A stretch of 64,000 nucleotides of DNA from Siphonodentalium dalli (GCA_032622095.1 CP136062.1:231586578-231650577), one strand, 5' to 3'; counted from the stretch's first letter, positions 34,921 through 45,123 are shown. Made by a program: numbers and translations. The notes: generated by a model from the letters alone, not told the origin.

Positions 34921-34944
<24 letters not shown>
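34440..34944 (+). mobile_element. 5'-truncated LINE 3' end with poly(A) tail
   Basis: A coding remnant (34470-34835) is followed by a short 3' UTR, the signal AATAAA (34911-34916) and an A-run of about 24 (34921-34944). This is the normal structure of a retroposed 3' fragment. Truncation in 5' is the common outcome of target-primed reverse transcription. The left boundary is approximate. Confidence 0.7.
34470..34835 (+). pseudogene. C-terminal remnant of a LINE ORF2 (L1/Tx1-like style)
   Basis: About 121 codons open to a stop at 34833-34835. The pattern W..RYQLG...SRKNILFGI, then NCLILSILKYYLYKTKF, FELRYKSYRYIALN and F...W resembles the region after the RT in L1/Tx1-group proteins, where an ILxG motif is followed by an aliphatic KYYIYK-F segment and a late E/Y..IA..N motif. 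No RT or endonuclease motif is present, as expected for a 3' fragment. The first ATG is simply the first methionine in the fragment. Group assignment is inference from pattern memory; a chance frame is less likely because of the adjacent poly(A) tail. Confidence 0.6.
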
Positions 34945-34951
<7 letters not shown>

Positions 34952-34959
34952 AAGATCCT

Positions 34960-35150
34960 ACCAGCAGCACGGAGTGTCCGATCAGAACTTATTATGCATA
35001 AATTATTAACTCGGATGGATAGAGGAGCTGCCAGGGGTCGGTGCCGTTATGAGGACACCGGTCCTACCCGGCATAAATTATTAACTCGGATGGATACAGG
35101 AGCTGCCAGGGGTCGGCGCCAATGTTAAGCATGAAGTATCCGACCAAAGA
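34960..35150 (+). repeat. degenerate ~70-100-bp repeat, right part
   Basis: Two clear units of GGAGCTGCCAGGGGTCGG, TGAGGACACCGGTCCTACCC and GGCATAAATTATTAACTCGG, homologous to 33225-33423. Confidence 0.75.
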
Positions 35151-35384
35151 GTAATCAGTTGTACCCATACTAATAATAATACCACCGCAGATGCAGCCTC
35201 TTCGCATAGACTAGGGAAACATTTTAATAATTGTTCTTACAAACTTTATCAATTGTTATCATTTCTCTTATTATTTAGCTATTTTTATAATTTTTTATCA
35301 TAATTTCTTAAATTCTTTGACAATTTTTTTTTATTTTTTATTTTTTCTTACGTTTTTTAAAAACTATAACAAATAATTTAACAC

Positions 35385-35500
35385 TTGTTATGCCCAATGC
35401 ATTCTGTTGCATTGGCACATGGTTTGAAAAAAAAAAGTGTTTGCTTTGGCACAAGGTTTGCGAAAATGTTCAGGAAGCTCCATTCATGAAATAGTTAAGA
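35385..35500 (+). repeat. decayed relative of the hairpin elements
   Basis: CCAATGCATTCTGTTGCATTGG is a collapsed hairpin, followed by GGCACAAGGTTTGCGAAAAT and TTCAGGAAGCTCCATTCATG as in 18.8 and 39.6 kb. Confidence 0.6.
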
Positions 35501-35625
35501 TCATGCCATCAATCTCTAACGCCCGTAGATATCATATTCCACCAGTACCTGAGAACACTGAAGTTTTGACAAGCAACTTTATAAGTTTATATGGTCGAAT
35601 CAATAACGGAATATAATAGATAGAC
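35498..35625 (+). repeat. single arm of the 43.6-kb foldback family
   Basis: AGATCATGCCATCAATCTCT, AACGCCCGTAGATATCAT, CCACCAGTAC and AACTTTATAAG match the arms of 43591-44117. It abuts the ATC microsatellite directly. Confidence 0.7.
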
Positions 35626-35639
35626 GCGTTTCCGGACAG

Positions 35640-36345
35640 GGGTCTTCGTCATCATCATCGTCATCATCTTCATCATCATCGTCGTCGACGTCGTCGTCGT
35701 CGCCATCATCATCATCGTCATCATCACCATCATCGCCATCATTATCATCATCGCCGTCCTCATCATCATCATCGTCATCGTCATCATCATCACCATCTTC
35801 AACAGCATCATCATCATCATCATCATCATCAGCATCATCATCATCGTCATCAGCATCATCACCATCATCACCGTCATCATCTTTGTCGTCGTCGTCGTTG
35901 TTGTCGTCGCCATCGTCATCTTGATCATCATCATCGCCATCTTCATCATCATCGCCATCATCACTATCATCGCCATCAACTTCATCGCCATACTCATAAT
36001 CATCGCCATCATCATCATCATCATCGCCATCATCATCATCATCATCGTCATCATCTTTGTCGTCGTCGTCGTTGTTGTCGTCGCCATCGTCATCTTGATC
36101 ATCATCATCGCCATCTTCATCATCATCGCCATCATCACTATCATCGCCATCAACTTCATCGCCATACTCATAATCATCGCCATCATCATCATCATCGCCA
36201 TCATAATCATCATCGTCATTATCATCATCATCATCATCATCGCCACCATCATCATCATCATCGCCACCATCGCCATCCGAAACATTATCATAATTACCAC
36301 CACCATACCACCACCACCACCACCACCATGCCACCCACTGTATAC
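35640..36345 (-). repeat. 0.7-kb (ATC)n microsatellite with (ACC)n end
   Basis: Reverse-complement counterpart of the 10.7-kb GAT array. It contains a higher-order duplication of about 177 bp: the block from TTTGTCGTCGTCGTCGTTGT to CATACTCATAATCATCGCC occurs at about 35880 and 36057. It ends in (CCA)n at 36296-36330. Frames of 152-313 codons are artefacts of the triplet period. Confidence 0.95.
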
Positions 36346-36603
36346 GTTGACAAGTTCTATCCGGAAGCCACCATGTTAAATTCATTGACAATATTGAGCA
36401 CGTGACGTCTTGAGTTCTGAGAACGATGATGGAATTCCGCGACACATGTAAAACGTGCACTAACTTGATTAGTCTCCCGGCCTTTTGAACGGAGCACCAA
36501 GACGACTGGTTGCTAGGCAACACATCAATGAAATTATTCATTGTAATTTAAAATTGCGACTCTATTGATGGTGTCGTTCTTCGTCCGTTGACTGCTTATA
36601 TTA

Positions 36604-37053
36604 GAGACTTTTCGCAAAATCACGATTATGATTACGGATAGGATATATATTGTCATAGTAAGGTGGACACCATCACATCTTACGGGCTGGTCCGGGCTGG
36701 ACCAGGCTGGTCCGGGCGGTGTTTAGTCACACCGCACCTTACATACGATGGTTAATTGGTGAGACGGCATATGCCCTATTATATTCAGTTACACATAATT
36801 ATATTTGATGGAAAAAACTAATGTGTGTCTCTTTTAGATCCCATGTTCATACCCGTGTGTTATATACCCCACACGGATAATGTTAGAGCGTCCCCAAGCA
36901 GGACCGGTGGTATATCCTTGACACACCTACACATTACTAAACTGAGTCGGGTATATTTCGTCTCACATAAGAACCCCAGTGCGTTAAAATGGAATTTTGG
37001 CCGTATACTGGGATGATATCCGTAATCGTAATCGTGACTTTGCGAAAGGTCTC
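36604..37053. mobile_element. ~450-bp MITE with ~38-bp terminal inverted repeats
   Basis: Left end GAGACTTTTCGCAAAATCAC then GATTATGATTACGGATA; the right end is its inverse with four mismatches (TATCCGTAATCGTAATCGTG ... GGTCTC). A nested inverted module AAGGTG...CACCTT with GGTCCGGGCTGGACCAGG-type GC-rich repeats lies at 36660-36745. No clear target duplication. The 63-codon frame inside is probably fortuitous. Confidence 0.75.
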
Positions 37054-37812
37054 AATTATTGGTTATACGTTTCACATAACTTAGTGCAAGTGACAAAATG
37101 ATTGAACGGAACTATTTTCTCACAAACGGATTCGCAGTTTTCAAATAAGCGAAACGGTTTTTAGCTATTCGTAATTATTAATTGATCCTACCCTTATCCC
37201 ATTCAGTAAACGCATCAAGGAAATAGTGCCATGTGTACCGAAATTTATTATTGTTGCGCAAACGTGACCTCTGACTTCCGGTTTGTTGTCTGTTTACAAT
37301 CCGTGCGCTATACGTCTCAAAATACTATGGCTTTCAACAATATTTTCCAAAAAACTCTAATGAATGAAGAGTTTGAAAAGTTATTTTATTACATTTACGC
37401 CATTAAATACATCAGATTAATTATTTATTTGGGACTATTTCGGACAAACAACGCATAGTTTCGTGAAATAACATCGAATGCCTTAGATAAGCCGATGTTA
37501 GTTTCACGTCCCATTTGTTGATTTAAGTATGTTTATGAAGATTTTGGATCATATAATAAATAGAATAAACAACTCATTCCCAGTTGGTCCAGACCTCATT
37601 TTCTGGACGAGTTTTGTAAATGTCGCTATAAACTGGGGAATCCTTGTGGATTATCTATTTCGTGCATGTATATGTCGTAGTTCATTACGCGAAAGGTGCC
37701 TAGAAGCACATCTTCGAACTTATCATACATTAAAGTATAATCGAGCCATTAGTTAACAAATACCCAAATATAGTGTGCAAGGATCGAATATTCCAATAGT
37801 TGGAAAGTGTTA
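37054..37812. other. unassigned stretch
   Basis: Two short frames (about 75 codons each, at 37231 and 37529) have no recognisable domain. I do not call genes here. Confidence 0.35.
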
Positions 37813-37882
37813 GGTACAGTACCAATCAAAACAAGTGGTATTTTGAGGCGCACCTTTATCGCGATATTGAGCGCGACCGTAA
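37813..37882 (+). repeat. fragment of the AGTACCAGTC-type MITE
   Basis: CAGTACCAATCAAAACAAGT then GGTATTTTGAGGCGCACC and CGATATTGAGCGCG match the terminus of 57398-57897. Confidence 0.7.
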
Positions 37883-38307
37883 CAGATGCGTTATTTTGAT
37901 AATTGCACTCCAATAACTATAACTATATGTGAACTTGAAATTGTTGAAGAATTGGGAATTGTAGTGTATTTGGAAATTCGATGGTAAACATTTCCCGAAC
38001 AAAGGGAAGGCTATATTATTCATCTGGAGGGATGTTCAGGAAATATGAGCAGACGACAGAGAATATAAAGTCCAGAAGGAATCATATTCATTCAACAATG
38101 TTGAACTTTTTACTTGATAACTACTCGTCAATGAATATTTAGTAAAGAAATGACTAACCAGTCGATCGTGTCGATCCTTGTCATATAGTTTAGGTGTTTA
38201 TTAACAACAGACACCTTCTCGACTTTGGTTCTCAAGAGAAACTATATATGCTTAGACTCGGCTAAACAAATCCTACTATCAGTGAAAACTGTGAAATTAA
38301 AGAGATT
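37883..38307. other. unassigned stretch
   Basis: Nothing recognised. Confidence 0.35.
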
Positions 38308-38434
38308 AATATGTTCATTAGGTAAACAATCTCGATATATAGGGGTATTAATATGTTAATTAGGTAACAATATCGATATATAGGGGTATTAATATGTTAA
38401 TTAGGTAAATAGTATGATATATAGGGCTATCTCA
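38308..38434 (+). repeat. ~45-50-bp tandem repeat
   Basis: Three units of ATTAATATGTTAATTAGGTA followed by AACAATATCGATATATAGGG. Confidence 0.88.
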
Positions 38435-38937
38435 CACGGCTTTTCCAACAGTTGTAAAGCGTTTTTGGAATTCACGGATTTACCCGGAACAAATTGCAAC
38501 ATAATGTTTCGTTGCAGTAATAAGTACACTAATCTATTATGAATCATATACTAAAAACAAACACCAATCAAGAATGGGAGAAATTGGTGAATTTTGAGAA
38601 CTAAATTTGGGATTATGTACTAAATATTCAATTTACGGTTTTTCGTGAAAGTTTATAAAAAAATACTACAGTTCACAAGTACTTATATTTTTAGGACCAT
38701 TTTGTATGTTTTACCATCCTAACTGCAAAGCATTAAACCAGTCCCAGATTCGATAAGTATTTCTCGAGTTATGTGCCTCCAAATGTCGGAGTGAACTAGG
38801 ATCTAATTTCTGAGACTCAATTTATCATAAATTAGCTAAAGTCCACGTTTTATATCAAGTAGTTAAACAAAAGCTAGAGAAAAGTGAAGAATTGTTTTAA
38901 GTTGTATGGATGCTCTCTCTTGATTTCGCACACAAAT
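38435..38937. other. unassigned stretch
   Basis: Nothing recognised apart from AT-rich sequence. Confidence 0.35.
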
Positions 38938-39387
38938 GTGACCCGTCATATCAAATCCAGTCGTATGTCGGGATTTTTTTTACCCTGTGCCAATGCATTC
39001 TCGTATATATGCGAGTCGACCATAGGTCGCCTCGCATATATACGAGAATGCATTGGCCTAACAATGTTTTATCATTTTAACGGTTTCTTACAATTTTTAG
39101 GACATGAAATAAAAAACATCCATTACCCTGCAGGGAGCCCCACACATATATAGAAGCACATAGAAGAGTGTCGTCTGCTCATGTTTGTCTGGGGCTCTGT
39201 ATGGGTGAAATTATAAAATTGTTAAAGAATACAAGAAAAAATTATTAAAATTGTAAAAAATTGTTAGGCCAATGCATTCTCTTATATATGCGAGGCGACC
39301 TATGGTCGACTCGCATATATAAGAGAATGCATTGGCACAGGGTAAAAAAAATCCCGACTTACGACTGGATTTGATATGGCGGGTCAC
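38938..39387. mobile_element. GTGACCC-type MITE carrying the shared hairpins (copy D)
   Basis: A 450-bp copy of the 18.2-kb family inserted in the opposite orientation: its interior matches copy C only as reverse complement. Flanked by the direct repeat AAAT (38934-38937 and 39388-39391), giving the same 4-bp AT-only target signature as copy C. The hairpins are at about 38989-39058 and 39268-39336. Confidence 0.9.
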
Positions 39388-39419
39388 AAATGATTAATTT
39401 ATTAAACTATTAACCTGTT

Positions 39420-39625
39420 CTATACTTAAAGGATTCTCCCATAGCGAGCCTCGCATATAAAATGAGAATGCACTGGCTCAAGTAAATATTGTTAGGACAG
39501 TCTATTCTCTTATATACATGTAATGCGAGGCTCCATATGGGATACTCGCCTATAGATAATGAATTGGAACAGGGTTTTCGCAAATATTCAGGAAGCTCCA
39601 GTCATGGAATGGTTAAAGGTCCAAC
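39420..39625 (+). repeat. decayed relative of the hairpin elements
   Basis: GCGAGCCTCGCATATAAAAT, TATTCTCTTATATACATG, GGAACAGGGTTTTCGCAAAT and CAGGAAGCTCCAGTCATGGA, collinear with 18660-18830. Confidence 0.65.
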
Positions 39626-40014
39626 ATCTACTCGAGGTGGGTTCTACAATAAAGCAGCTGTTTTTGGGAAATGGAATATAGTGAATAGCTCGATCAATAG
39701 GTGACTTCTATTACTGGTCAAATAATGATATAAGGAGAGGAGCTGCAGCTAATATATCTGTCAATGAAACCGCAATATGTCGGCAATATCCACGCCACCA
39801 GGCGCTGTTCATTCTCTATATTACGAGGTCTGAGGAGTTCCACCAGTCCTACTCGATTATCCGCTGGCACATCGACAAGGCGTGTTCCATCTCAGTTCCG
39901 TTCCATGTGAAACATTGGAGAGCACGCCATGTTTTCTCCGAAGAAAGTCGTCACTTCTTGGAGTGGAAATTTGCTCATGATTGCTGGTCACCTTAAAGGG
40001 GGACTGTACGCTAA
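39626..40014. other. unassigned, less AT-rich stretch open on both strands
   Basis: 39690-39996 has higher GC than its surroundings and an uninterrupted plus-strand frame of about 100 codons ending TAA near 39996, without an internal methionine. The minus strand has a frame with only one stop. No domain recognised; an old exon or element fragment is possible. Confidence 0.35.
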
Positions 40015-40215
40015 ATCAAGCCATTTATGGGACCATCTCCTATTATATTGAACCGAATATATGCAACACATGAATGAATGTGAGCCTGGCATTCGAGCCA
40101 TAAACTCATTTTTATTTTACATCGTTTTTGTATTTTTCACTGGCTCAAATTCATTCATTTGTTGCATCTATTTTGTTGAGTTTAACAGGGGATAGTCTCA
40201 TGAATGGCTGGATTT
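40015..40215. mobile_element. foldback MITE, short-loop copy
   Basis: Same family as 16646-16942: TTATGGGACCATCTCC, ATATGCAACACATGAATGAA, and the inverse arm CTCAAATTCATTCATTTGTT, GTTGAGTTTAA. The loop is about 90 bp shorter than in the other copy. Confidence 0.8.
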
Positions 40216-40430
40216 TCAGAGTCTTCGATCGAAGTGAACACAAACAGCTTTCGTAGATCTTAGCTTAACAAAGATTCACACAAAGTTGATACTAAAGATA
40301 ATCAAAGATACTAAAGATTAAATTCTTCAGAAGATGTCAACTATGTGTCACAAAATCAGAACAAAAAAATAAAACCAAATCAGAAAAATAAACACCAACC
40401 TCCATTGAAGTATCAACAGCATCAACGCTG

Positions 40431-41127
40431 ACAATTATCTACACCCATATATGACAGAGCAGCTTTATGCGGTGATAATAATTATCTACACCCATATATG
40501 ATAGAGCAGCTTTATGCGGTGATAATAATTATCTACACCCATATATGATAGAGCAGCTTTATGCGGTGATAATAATTATCTACACCCATATATGATAGAG
40601 CAGCTTTATGCGGTGACAATAATTATCTACACCCATATATGATAGAGCAGCTTTATGCGGTGATAATAATTATCTACACCCATATATGATAGAGCAGCTT
40701 TATGCGGTGACAATAATTATCTACACCCATATATGATAGAGCAGCTTTATGTGGTGATAATAATTATTTACACCCATATATGATAGAGCAGCTTTATGCG
40801 GTGATAATAATTATCTACACCCATATATGATAGAGCAGCTTTATGCGGTGATAATAATTATATACACCCATAGATGATAGAGCAGCTTTATGCGGTGGTA
40901 ATAATTATCTACACCCATAGATGACAGAGCAGCTTTATGCGGTGATAATAATTATCTACACCCATGCATAGATGATAGAGCAGCTTTATGCGGTGATAAT
41001 AATTATCTACACCCATAGATGACAGAGCAGCTTTATGCGGTGGTAATAATTATCTACACCCATAGATGATAGAGCAGCTATATGCGGTGACAATAATTAT
41101 CTACACCCATAGATGACAGAGCAGCTT
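40431..41127 (+). repeat. 47-bp minisatellite
   Basis: About 15 units of AATTATCTACACCCATATAT, GATAGAGCAGCTTTATGCGG, TGATAAT. The left units have ATATATGA and the right units ATAGATGA, showing zonal homogenisation. One unit has a 4-bp GCAT insertion. Confidence 0.96.
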
Positions 41128-41390
41128 GTCCTGTATTAGGTAAAAGTGTAGGGCGTGTTCGGGTTTCAACCATTTTCAGAACATTTCGTCGGTGGGTTTC
41201 TAAAAGGTCGTACCTGCCATTTTGGAGCGAAACTTTTTATTGCATTCTCGGAATCTACGGATTCAATTACATAAGCTCCTCATATAACTTGTCAATATTT
41301 TAAGTATATATGCCATGTTTCGATGTTTATCAGGAAATTCGTGTTCTAAAATGTCGTATCTGGGTTTGCCCGCGAAATTTTATCGTTAAT

Positions 41391-42379
41391 GATGATGATA
41401 AGGTGCTTTGGAGGGCTAACCCCGGGTTCTTCGAAAGGTTCGAATGACCCTTTCCCTAACCCCTCATTTTCAGCTTTTATTCAAAGAACAACGTTTCTTT
41501 GACTGTTTCTTCTTGTGCCTCTTCGCCGGTGGTGGTGCTGACGAAGAGGCATCCGAGGGAGATGTGCTGGTGTCGGAGTTCTTTTTCTACCTTTGTGAAT
41601 TGATGAGATATTCCTTGTTGATGTTCCTCGATGATCCGGTCCTTTAAATCTTGTATCAGTTGGTCAATGTCTGGTGGTTCTCTTTCCCTGGGTGTTGGGG
41701 ACTCCAGCTCGTACCTCGGCGTCTCAGGGACGGTGAAAGAGTCCTCCCTCTGTGGTGCAGAATCCGGTCCCATCTCGGCGTTAGACTGTTACAACGCAGG
41801 AACCGCCGGGGTGACATCAGTCGGCTCCTGCTGTGGTGATCACAGTCGACACCGCATCCACTGCAGAGGCTGTCTGGATGTTGTTAGTCGACCTCTGGGA
41901 TGGCAAGTCAGTGGATGGGGCACCCGGGAGTGGGTCCTGTCCAGGGTGCTGTCCAGAGAGGACCGAGTGGGAGGTAGCTGGGCGTCTCTCAGCATTCCTC
42001 TTAATCCACCTGGCCCTTCTTTCGGCATCCCTGCGACGGTGTCCCGGACTCTTCGTCTTTGTCTTCTTTTTCTGTGAAGCCCCTCCAGCTGTGGTCTTGG
42101 TATTCGTCTTATCAGAGCCGCTGCTGGTTGAGGGTTCGACGCTGAACTCCAAGGCCACATCCAACCGACCTTTATCTGCATGGATAGACCAACGCACACA
42201 ATAGGCCGATTGGAAGCCCTCCAAAGCGTTGCAGACTTGGTTTGGTATACGGTCCATTGGACTAAGCCTAATCCAAAACCAAGTCTGACAAAAAACGTCA
42301 CGAACCACTCAAGGGATTAGCGCGGAGCGCTGGCAGACGATCCTTCCCCTGAGTGGCCGGAAGCAAGAATGAAAATGAT
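41391..42379 (-). mobile_element. 989-bp retroposon with ORF1-only coding content, bounded by a 10-bp TSD
   Basis: Flanked by the exact direct repeat TATCGTTAAT (41381-41390 and 42380-42389). Read on the minus strand, the 5' end begins ATCATTTTCATTCTTGC and the 3' end is an (ATC)n tail just inside the duplication (GATGATGATA on plus). Target duplication plus a 3' simple-repeat tail is the signature of target-primed retroposition. The only coding content is a gag-like ORF1 remnant; no endonuclease or RT lies between the duplications. Either a non-autonomous element that borrows an enzyme or an internally deleted LINE. Confidence 0.85.
41477..42308 (-). pseudogene. LINE ORF1 (gag-like) remnant, frameshifted
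   Basis: The first part (42308 to 41817, 163 codons) starts MVRDVFCQTW and has a hydrophilic middle: a Ser/Thr linker (STSSGSDKTNTKTT), then a basic block KKKTKTKSPGHRRRDAERRA-type rich in Lys/Arg. This is common in ORF1 proteins that coat element RNA. A frame change near 41817 and a stop near 41785 separate it from the second part (41773 to 41477, 98 codons), an acidic, Glu-rich segment IDQLIQDLKDRIIEEHQQG likely to be helical. The minus-strand start is the first ATG after an 80-bp leader. No zinc knuckle or RRM is visible. ORF1 identity is inference from composition and context. Confidence 0.6.
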
Positions 42380-42559
42380 TATCGTTAATTCTGAGATGTC
42401 GTACTTTTTATTTTCGAACCAGTTCCTGATGGGATAATTCTGATTGGTTTATTTTGAAGAAGAATGGAAAGAGGGCGTATCCTCCTTCTCCAGAGTTACG
42501 GATACTAACGAAGCCGGGAAAATCGTCCAAACTAAAATGTCGTTATACAAGATTTCGAT

Positions 42560-42690
42560 GTTTTACTTCTACTTTTTATTTCAATTATAACACCATCAAA
42601 TCATGTTGTCTCATCAACAAGTGAATCTATTATAACAACTAGTGTATCTATTATAACAACTAGTGTATCTATTATAACAACTAGAACAAC
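42560..42690 (+). repeat. 21-bp tandem repeat
   Basis: Three and a half units of CTATTATAACAACTAGTGTAT within 42620-42690, following AT-rich unassigned sequence. Confidence 0.85.
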
Positions 42691-42697
42691 TATGATA

Positions 42698-42803
42698 TAT
42701 ATGTGTTATATACACAATGTACACAATGCTATATGGCCACGAAAACTAGCCGAGTCGCGATACATGAATCGTTACAAACACATTGTGTAATATAACACAT
42801 TTA
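42698..42803. repeat. short inverted repeat
   Basis: ATGTGTTATATACACAATGT and, 60 bp on, ACATTGTGTAATATAACACA. The TTACACA/TGTGTAA vocabulary recurs at 57.1-57.3 and 58.0-58.1 kb. Confidence 0.65.
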
Positions 42804-43590
42804 TCTACCATTTGTGTGACAGAATCCACCGCACAAATTTCATTTCAGGAGTTTCTTAAATGCCAAAACTGTTGAATTTGTGTCCGACGATTAGTTTTCT
42901 TGAGTAAATTATCCCAACCTCCAAAGGTATCTGTGTCACGCGATTAGCTCGCTTTGCTAAATTCTCACAACCTGCAAGTTCACGCGAATATGCCTAACGG
43001 AAATTATATTCAATGGACAAAATCTCTTACATTTATAATAGACACTGAACATATACATATTAGTTACGTTGTGATATGTTATACCATAAGACCCATGATA
43101 GTAGCCTGGTAGGCAATCAAATAGTGTTAAAACCTTGGAACTATTTGTTTATAGTACGCAAGAATATACGTTGGAATGTCAACGACGTCACGAGCGCCTT
43201 GTATCGCAACTGCAGTAACGATACGGATGCTTTTATCGCCAATTCGTTATCGCCAATTGTATCAGGCAATTTCGTAAGAAATGGTAGATAAAAAGTGTTA
43301 TAGTGCAAAGTTATTGACAGATACTAATTCTAATTCCAGAGATAAATATAGTATGTTGTGTCTCCTGAATAATTTGATTTTCCCGAGGAACGACCTTTTG
43401 GAAGCCCGTCGACGAATTTTGCATGTAAAAAAACAGACCACATGACCGATACCGTGGTGCAAATCAATTGGGACATAACGACACTGTGATTGCAATCGTA
43501 AGCACAAACAAACACAAAGCTAGGACGCTGACAGCAAAAATGTGAAATGTTAATATCGATGATCAGCAATTCGAGGAAAGTGATGCAGAA
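42804..43590. other. unassigned stretch
   Basis: No gene recognised; short frames without domains. Confidence 0.35.
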
Positions 43591-44117
43591 TATGTTTTAG
43601 ATCATGCCATGAATCTCTACTCCATGGCTAACTCCACCAGTACAAAACCTTGGAACTTTTTGAACTTTTGACAGGGAACCTCATAAAGTCGAAAAAATAA
43701 CGCGGGGAATATATTTCTTAGTTAGTATATGTTTCTTAATAACGTACTTCACTGTAGGTGAAGGTCCCAACTTGAAATTTGACGATTTAAGTGAATTTGA
43801 GAGTGATTTTGCTTCGCGTCGCATACAATTATGGCAATTTTCCTGGGTAATTAATTTAATGTTTATTGCGATATCGGCTCACAAAAGTCAGAGAAAATCA
43901 TGCAATTTTGAGGTGGGACATTTACCTACAGTGAGGTACATTATTAAGGAAAAGATAACAACTATATATTCCCCGCGTTATGTTTTCGACTTTATAAGGT
44001 TCCCTGTCAAAACTTCAAAAAGTTTCCAGGTTTTGTACTGGTGGAGTATATATATATATGATCTCTACGGGCGTTAGTCAGAGTGGAGATTCAGGGCATG
44101 ATCTAACTATGTTTTCG
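43591..44117. mobile_element. foldback element with ~190-bp inverted arms
   Basis: The arms at about 43591-43785 and 43905-44117 share AGATCATGCC, CTCCACCAGTACAAAACCTT, TTTTGACAGGGAACCT, TATAAAGTCGAAAA, TAACGCGGGGAATATAT and CACTGTAGGT in opposite orientation. The right arm has a (TA)n expansion. A single related arm lies at 35498-35625. No coding sequence. Confidence 0.88.
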
Positions 44118-44169
44118 CTATGAACACCACAAAATAACCGATGTTATTGTTTGGCATCGAACTAATTGG

Positions 44170-44476
44170 ATCTGTGACCAGACCGGTAGCTGACTCGTGC
44201 AGCTGTGACCAGACCGGTAGCTGACTCGTGCAGCTGTGACCAGACCGGTAGCTGACTCATACAGCTGTGACCAGACCGGTAGCTGACCCATGCAGCTGTG
44301 ACCAGACCGGTAACTGACTCATGCAGCTGTGACCAGACCGGTAGCTGACTCATGCAGCTGTGGCCAGACCGGTAGCTGACTCATGCAGCTGTGACCAGAC
44401 CGGTAGCTGACTCATGCAGCTGTGACCACACCGGTAGCTGACTCATGCAGCTGTGACCAGACCGGCAGCTGACTGT
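44170..44476 (+). repeat. 31-bp minisatellite
   Basis: Ten units of AGCTGTGACCAGACCGGTAG followed by CTGACTCATGC, with scattered substitutions. Confidence 0.96.
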
Positions 44477-44502
44477 AATAAATGTGCTCGGTGAACGTGA
44501 CT

Positions 44503-45123
44503 TTAACCCTTTACCCAACAGAACGGCCCTGTGCCAATGCATTCTCTTATATATGCGAGTCGACCATAGGTCGCCTCGCATACATAAGAGAATGCATTGG
44601 CTTAACACATATTAAAAATGATAAAATTGTCAAAGAATGTAGAAAAATATTATAAAAAAATTTAAACAATGTAAGAACAAATTATAAAATTGTTAAAGAA
44701 TGTAAGAAAAAAATGTTAAAAAGTGTTAAAAAAGAATTTTTATTAGGCCAATGCATTCTCTTATATATGCGAGGCGACCTATGGTCGACTCGCATATATA
44801 AGAGAATTCATTGGCACAGGGCAAAAACGCCCAAATAAAGCTGCAACAGGTCGCCTCGCATATATAAGACAATGCATTGGCCTAAAAAAATACTTTTTTA
44901 ACACTTTTTACCATTTTTTCTTACATTCTTTAACAATTTTATAATTTTTTCTTACATTTTTTAACATTTTTTATAATATTTTTCTACATTCTTTGACAAT
45001 TTTATCATTTTTAATATGTGTTAAGCCAATGCATTCTCTTATATATGCTAGGCGACCTATGGTCGACTCGCATATATAAGAGAATGCATTGGCACAGGGC
45101 CGTTCTGTTGTGTAAAGGGTTAA
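44503..45123. mobile_element. compound TTAA-flanked MITE with three and a half hairpins (copy G)
   Basis: A 621-bp element with standard ends (TTAACCCTTTACCCAACA and its inverse, one mismatch). The first half is a normal element in reverse orientation (hairpins at 44536-44603 and about 44750-44816). It then re-enters the CCCAAATAAAGCTGCAACAG segment, joins a half hairpin (44846-44882) and ends with another hairpin (45027-45093). Two copies appear fused head-on with loss of their inner ends. Confidence 0.88.

Noticed and set aside
35587-36541. 239- and 313-codon minus-strand frames
   Set aside because: Triplet-repeat artefacts in the ATC array. The unique N-terminal part of the longer one has no domain.
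41631-42204. Plus-strand frames of 123 and 148 codons
   Set aside because: Antisense shadows of the ORF1-like remnant, whose orientation is fixed by the (ATC)n tail and the TSD.
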